Positions 62,125 through 64,000 of a DNA stretch of 64,000 nucleotides are shown piece after piece (the stretch's first letter is position 1; every line of letters starts with the position of its first letter). The stretch is from Acidimicrobiia bacterium (GTDB lineage Bacteria; Actinomycetota; Acidimicrobiia; Spongiisociales; UBA5794). The notes beneath the pieces were generated by a model. The model was not told the DNA's origin. It saw only the letters and a list, made by a program, of their open reading frames with translations, and did not search any database. The stretch lies in contig JAWKJB010000003.1 of the NCBI GenBank assembly GCA_041393965.1, positions 1 through 64,000 of the forward strand, in the 5' to 3' direction. Made by a program: the position numbers and the translations under genes.

Positions 62125-62607
62125 ATGAGCAAGAAATCAACAGGTCTTGAGCCCCGCGGGTTCCGTTGGGTGATCAAGGGTCGCCTTGCCGTATCCGAAC
62201 GAATCGGGGGGTACGGCTTCGAACATCGCAAGGTTCGTCGCGAAGAGGAGCTCATCTGGCTCCGCGACCGAAACATCAACTCGATCGTGAGCCTGCTCGG
62301 GCCTGAGCAGGCAGCACAGCCGTACGACAGCGCCGGATTCGCGTTTGCATCGATGGATGTTCCCGCGGATGTCGAACCCGAGGACGCAATTCCCGTCTTC
62401 GAACTCCTGCACCGTTCGCTGTCTGCTGCAGGAGCCGTCGTGCTCGTACACCGAGACACCATCGACGACACCCTCGCAGGCCTCCTCGCTGGCTATCTCA
62501 TCCACTCCGGCATGCTCGACGATCCGATCATTGCCACCGATGTGATCCAGCGCATCCTCGGACGGGCGATCGGCCCGGAAGGTCGTCGCCTCATCCCGCT
62601 CTCCTGA
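62125..62607 (+). CDS. Dual-specificity-phosphatase-like protein lacking the catalytic loop
   Basis: A 160-residue protein whose fold pattern recalls protein-tyrosine/dual-specificity phosphatases: SERIGGYGFEHRKVRREEEL, then a strand INSIVSLLGPEQAAQPY and a helix that enters VVLVHRDTIDDTLAGLLAGY. At that place active enzymes carry H-C-x5-R; here it is HRDTIDDT, with neither Cys nor Arg. It may be a pseudophosphatase or a different family altogether. It lies between folP and folK with short gaps. Confidence 0.55.
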   Translation: MSKKSTGLEPRGFRWVIKGRLAVSERIGGYGFEHRKVRREEELIWLRDRNINSIVSLLGPEQAAQPYDSAGFAFASMDVPADVEPEDAIPVFELLHRSLSAAGAVVLVHRDTIDDTLAGLLAGYLIHSGMLDDPIIATDVIQRILGRAIGPEGRRLIPLS

Positions 62608-62609
62608 CG

Positions 62610-63926
62610 ATGGCAAAGGCGTTCATCGGCCTCGGGTCCAATATCGGTGACCGCCGCAAGCACCTCCTCGCAGCCCTCGCGGGGATCAGCGACCTCGGGA
62701 CGGTCACCGTTGGTTCACCGGTCTACGAGACCGATCCCATCGGGAATATCGACCAGGACCCGTTCGAGAACGCTGTGGTCGGTCTCGACACCACGCGGTC
62801 GGCACGGGACCTCCTCGCGGGCCTCGTCGAGATCGAAGACCGCAACGGACGGCGCCGCGATGTCCGATGGGGGCCGAGGACGCTCGATCTGGATCTCCTG
62901 TGGTATGACGGACAGGTCATCGCTGAGCCGGAGTTGATCGTCCCGCATCCACGGATCCGGGACCGCAAGTTCGTTCTCGCGCCGCTCGTATATGCGGCTC
63001 CGAGCCTCGCGGACCAAGACGGACCGTATGCCGACTCGCTCGCGGCAGTCGACGATCAGATGGTTCGGAGGGTGACCGGGCAGCTCGACCCACGCACCCT
63101 ACGCTGGCTTGCCGGGATCGGTTCGGCTTTGGAACTTCGAGGATCCGACGGTACCTATGTGGTGAACCTTGCTTGCGACTGGGAGAACCTCAACGGTTCC
63201 ATGTTCGGCGGCTATCTCGGAGCGGCTGTCCTCGCCGCCGCCGCCGCAGAGCACCCAGACAAGGTCCCAACCACGCTGACCTACCGGTACCTCCGGCCGG
63301 TTCCATGTGGCGGCGAGGCCCTCCTGGCCGTGGAACACAACCGGCGGACCGACCGGTCAGCGGACCTGTCGGTGTCGGTGTGGATCGACGACCTCGAATA
63401 CGGACGCGCGCACCTGTCGGTCGTCACCGACCGCGGGCAGGTCGTCGCGTCCCCCGCGGTGCCGCAGGTGCTTCCGATGCACCGATGTCGACCGCTCGAC
63501 GAACTGATCGACGCTGTCGGCCAGGAGCCGGGCAACTCGGTCCGATCCTGGCGTCCGCTCGAGAACTGGGACATTCCCGACCTCGTCGACGGGACATCGG
63601 GCGTCGTTCGGGCGTGGTGTCCGAACCCGGTGGAGGGTCTCGACGATTCCTACCTGTCGGCAGCAGGTCTGTTCATGGCGGTCGACGCCCTCGTGTGGCC
63701 GGCAGCCATGCTCGCCGCGGGGCGGCTCGGGGACCGGGCGATCTACACGCCGACCGTGGAGATCTCGACGCGATTCGCGGACACGGAACGGCTCGGTGGT
63801 TGGTGTATCGGTGAAGCTCGGGTTGATCACCTCACGACGAAGTGGGTGGCGGGTACGATCCAGGTGTGGGCGGGGGACGGACGACACGCGGCGACCGGCC
63901 ACTCCCTCAACCTCGCGATCGGATGA
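62610..63926 (+). CDS. folK: FolK (HPPK) fused to a TesB-like double-hotdog thioesterase
   Basis: A 438-residue protein in one uninterrupted frame. Residues 1-155 are 6-hydroxymethyl-7,8-dihydropterin pyrophosphokinase: AKAFIGLGSNIGDR, then RWGPRTLDLDLLWYDGQ. The rest (about 165-438) resembles an acyl-CoA thioesterase/TesB-like protein with two hotdog halves: GSMFGGYLGAAVLAAAAAE, TYRYLRPVPCGGEALLAVEH and, in the second half, YLSAAGLFMAVDALVWPAAM. HPPKs are usually about 160 residues and stand alone or are fused to other folate enzymes. This fusion is unusual; the kinase part is certain, and the thioesterase assignment is good. Confidence 0.88.
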   Translation: MAKAFIGLGSNIGDRRKHLLAALAGISDLGTVTVGSPVYETDPIGNIDQDPFENAVVGLDTTRSARDLLAGLVEIEDRNGRRRDVRWGPRTLDLDLLWYDGQVIAEPELIVPHPRIRDRKFVLAPLVYAAPSLADQDGPYADSLAAVDDQMVRRVTGQLDPRTLRWLAGIGSALELRGSDGTYVVNLACDWENLNGSMFGGYLGAAVLAAAAAEHPDKVPTTLTYRYLRPVPCGGEALLAVEHNRRTDRSADLSVSVWIDDLEYGRAHLSVVTDRGQVVASPAVPQVLPMHRCRPLDELIDAVGQEPGNSVRSWRPLENWDIPDLVDGTSGVVRAWCPNPVEGLDDSYLSAAGLFMAVDALVWPAAMLAAGRLGDRAIYTPTVEISTRFADTERLGGWCIGEARVDHLTTKWVAGTIQVWAGDGRHAATGHSLNLAIG

Positions 63927-63991
63927 GCGACCCGTCGCACGGACCGGGTACGCTTGTGGCTCGGACCGATACCCGGACGGATCGGAGCCTC

Positions 63992-64000
63992 ATGAACATC
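63992..64000 (+). CDS. Probable start of the next gene (cut by window edge)
   Basis: An ATG at 63992 with GGAG six bases upstream follows a gap of 65 bases after folK; only three codons (Met-Asn-Ile) are visible. The identity cannot be told. Confidence 0.4.

Overview
The window is high-GC DNA that reads as an actinobacterial chromosome. Pointers to Actinomycetota are a SigH/RsrA-type stress sigma pair, a PimB'-like mannosyltransferase, a DUF2342 'F420-associated' metallopeptidase, a 13E12-type DUF222-HNH gene, a minimal Tad pilus locus with TadE-like pseudopilins, frequent GTG starts and many ATGA/GTGA overlaps. A deep lineage such as Acidimicrobiia would fit the System I cytochrome c maturation operon, but that placement is inference.

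Layout. 1-5426 looks acquired: the 3' part of a type I restriction operon (hsdR, a DUF45/YgjP metalloprotease and a YaaC-like gene), then the 3' half of a tRNA-Val gene (a typical integration scar), a broken SEC-C gene and an unrecognised ORF. 5782-8867 holds an ECF sigma factor with a membrane partner and a divergent LuxR/ABM pair. 8957-11014 is an IS256-family element that carries a captured IS3 fragment and is flanked by a 9-bp target duplication. It sits just upstream of a frameshifted DUF222-HNH gene.

12278-64000 is backbone: thioredoxin; ccmABCDEFHIG for cytochrome c maturation; an M1 aminopeptidase; the histidine-degradation operon hutHUI with three more coupled genes; leuCD; an Orc/Cdc6-like ATPase; a Tad pilus operon; trkA-trkH potassium uptake next to a K+-dependent-type proton pyrophosphatase; a two-domain phosphatase; a PimB'-like glycosyltransferase; topA; tmk-holB-plsC-epimerase; tRNA-Thr(CGT); a divergent ECF-sigma/Ig-domain module; sigH-rsrA; and tilS-hpt-ftsH-folP-(pseudophosphatase)-folK.

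Two signals stand out. First, I found no ACGT tetranucleotide between about 11.0 kb and 64 kb, where base composition alone would predict more than a hundred, but about 26 in the first 5.4 kb and about 8 inside the IS element. Asp-Val and Tyr-Val junctions in the backbone use GAT GTN and TAT GTN. This suggests a methylation/deamination or restriction pressure on ACGT, and it marks foreign DNA sharply. Second, the intergenic region at 53001-53219 has two divergent, identical promoter-like sites (AGTAAACCT, 18 nt, GTAACGGGT). They face an ECF sigma factor with its membrane partner on one side and a secreted Ig-repeat protein on the other, and these last two proteins share the same C-terminal domain. 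That looks like a self-contained cell-surface signalling module. A FolK-thioesterase fusion at the right end is also unusual.
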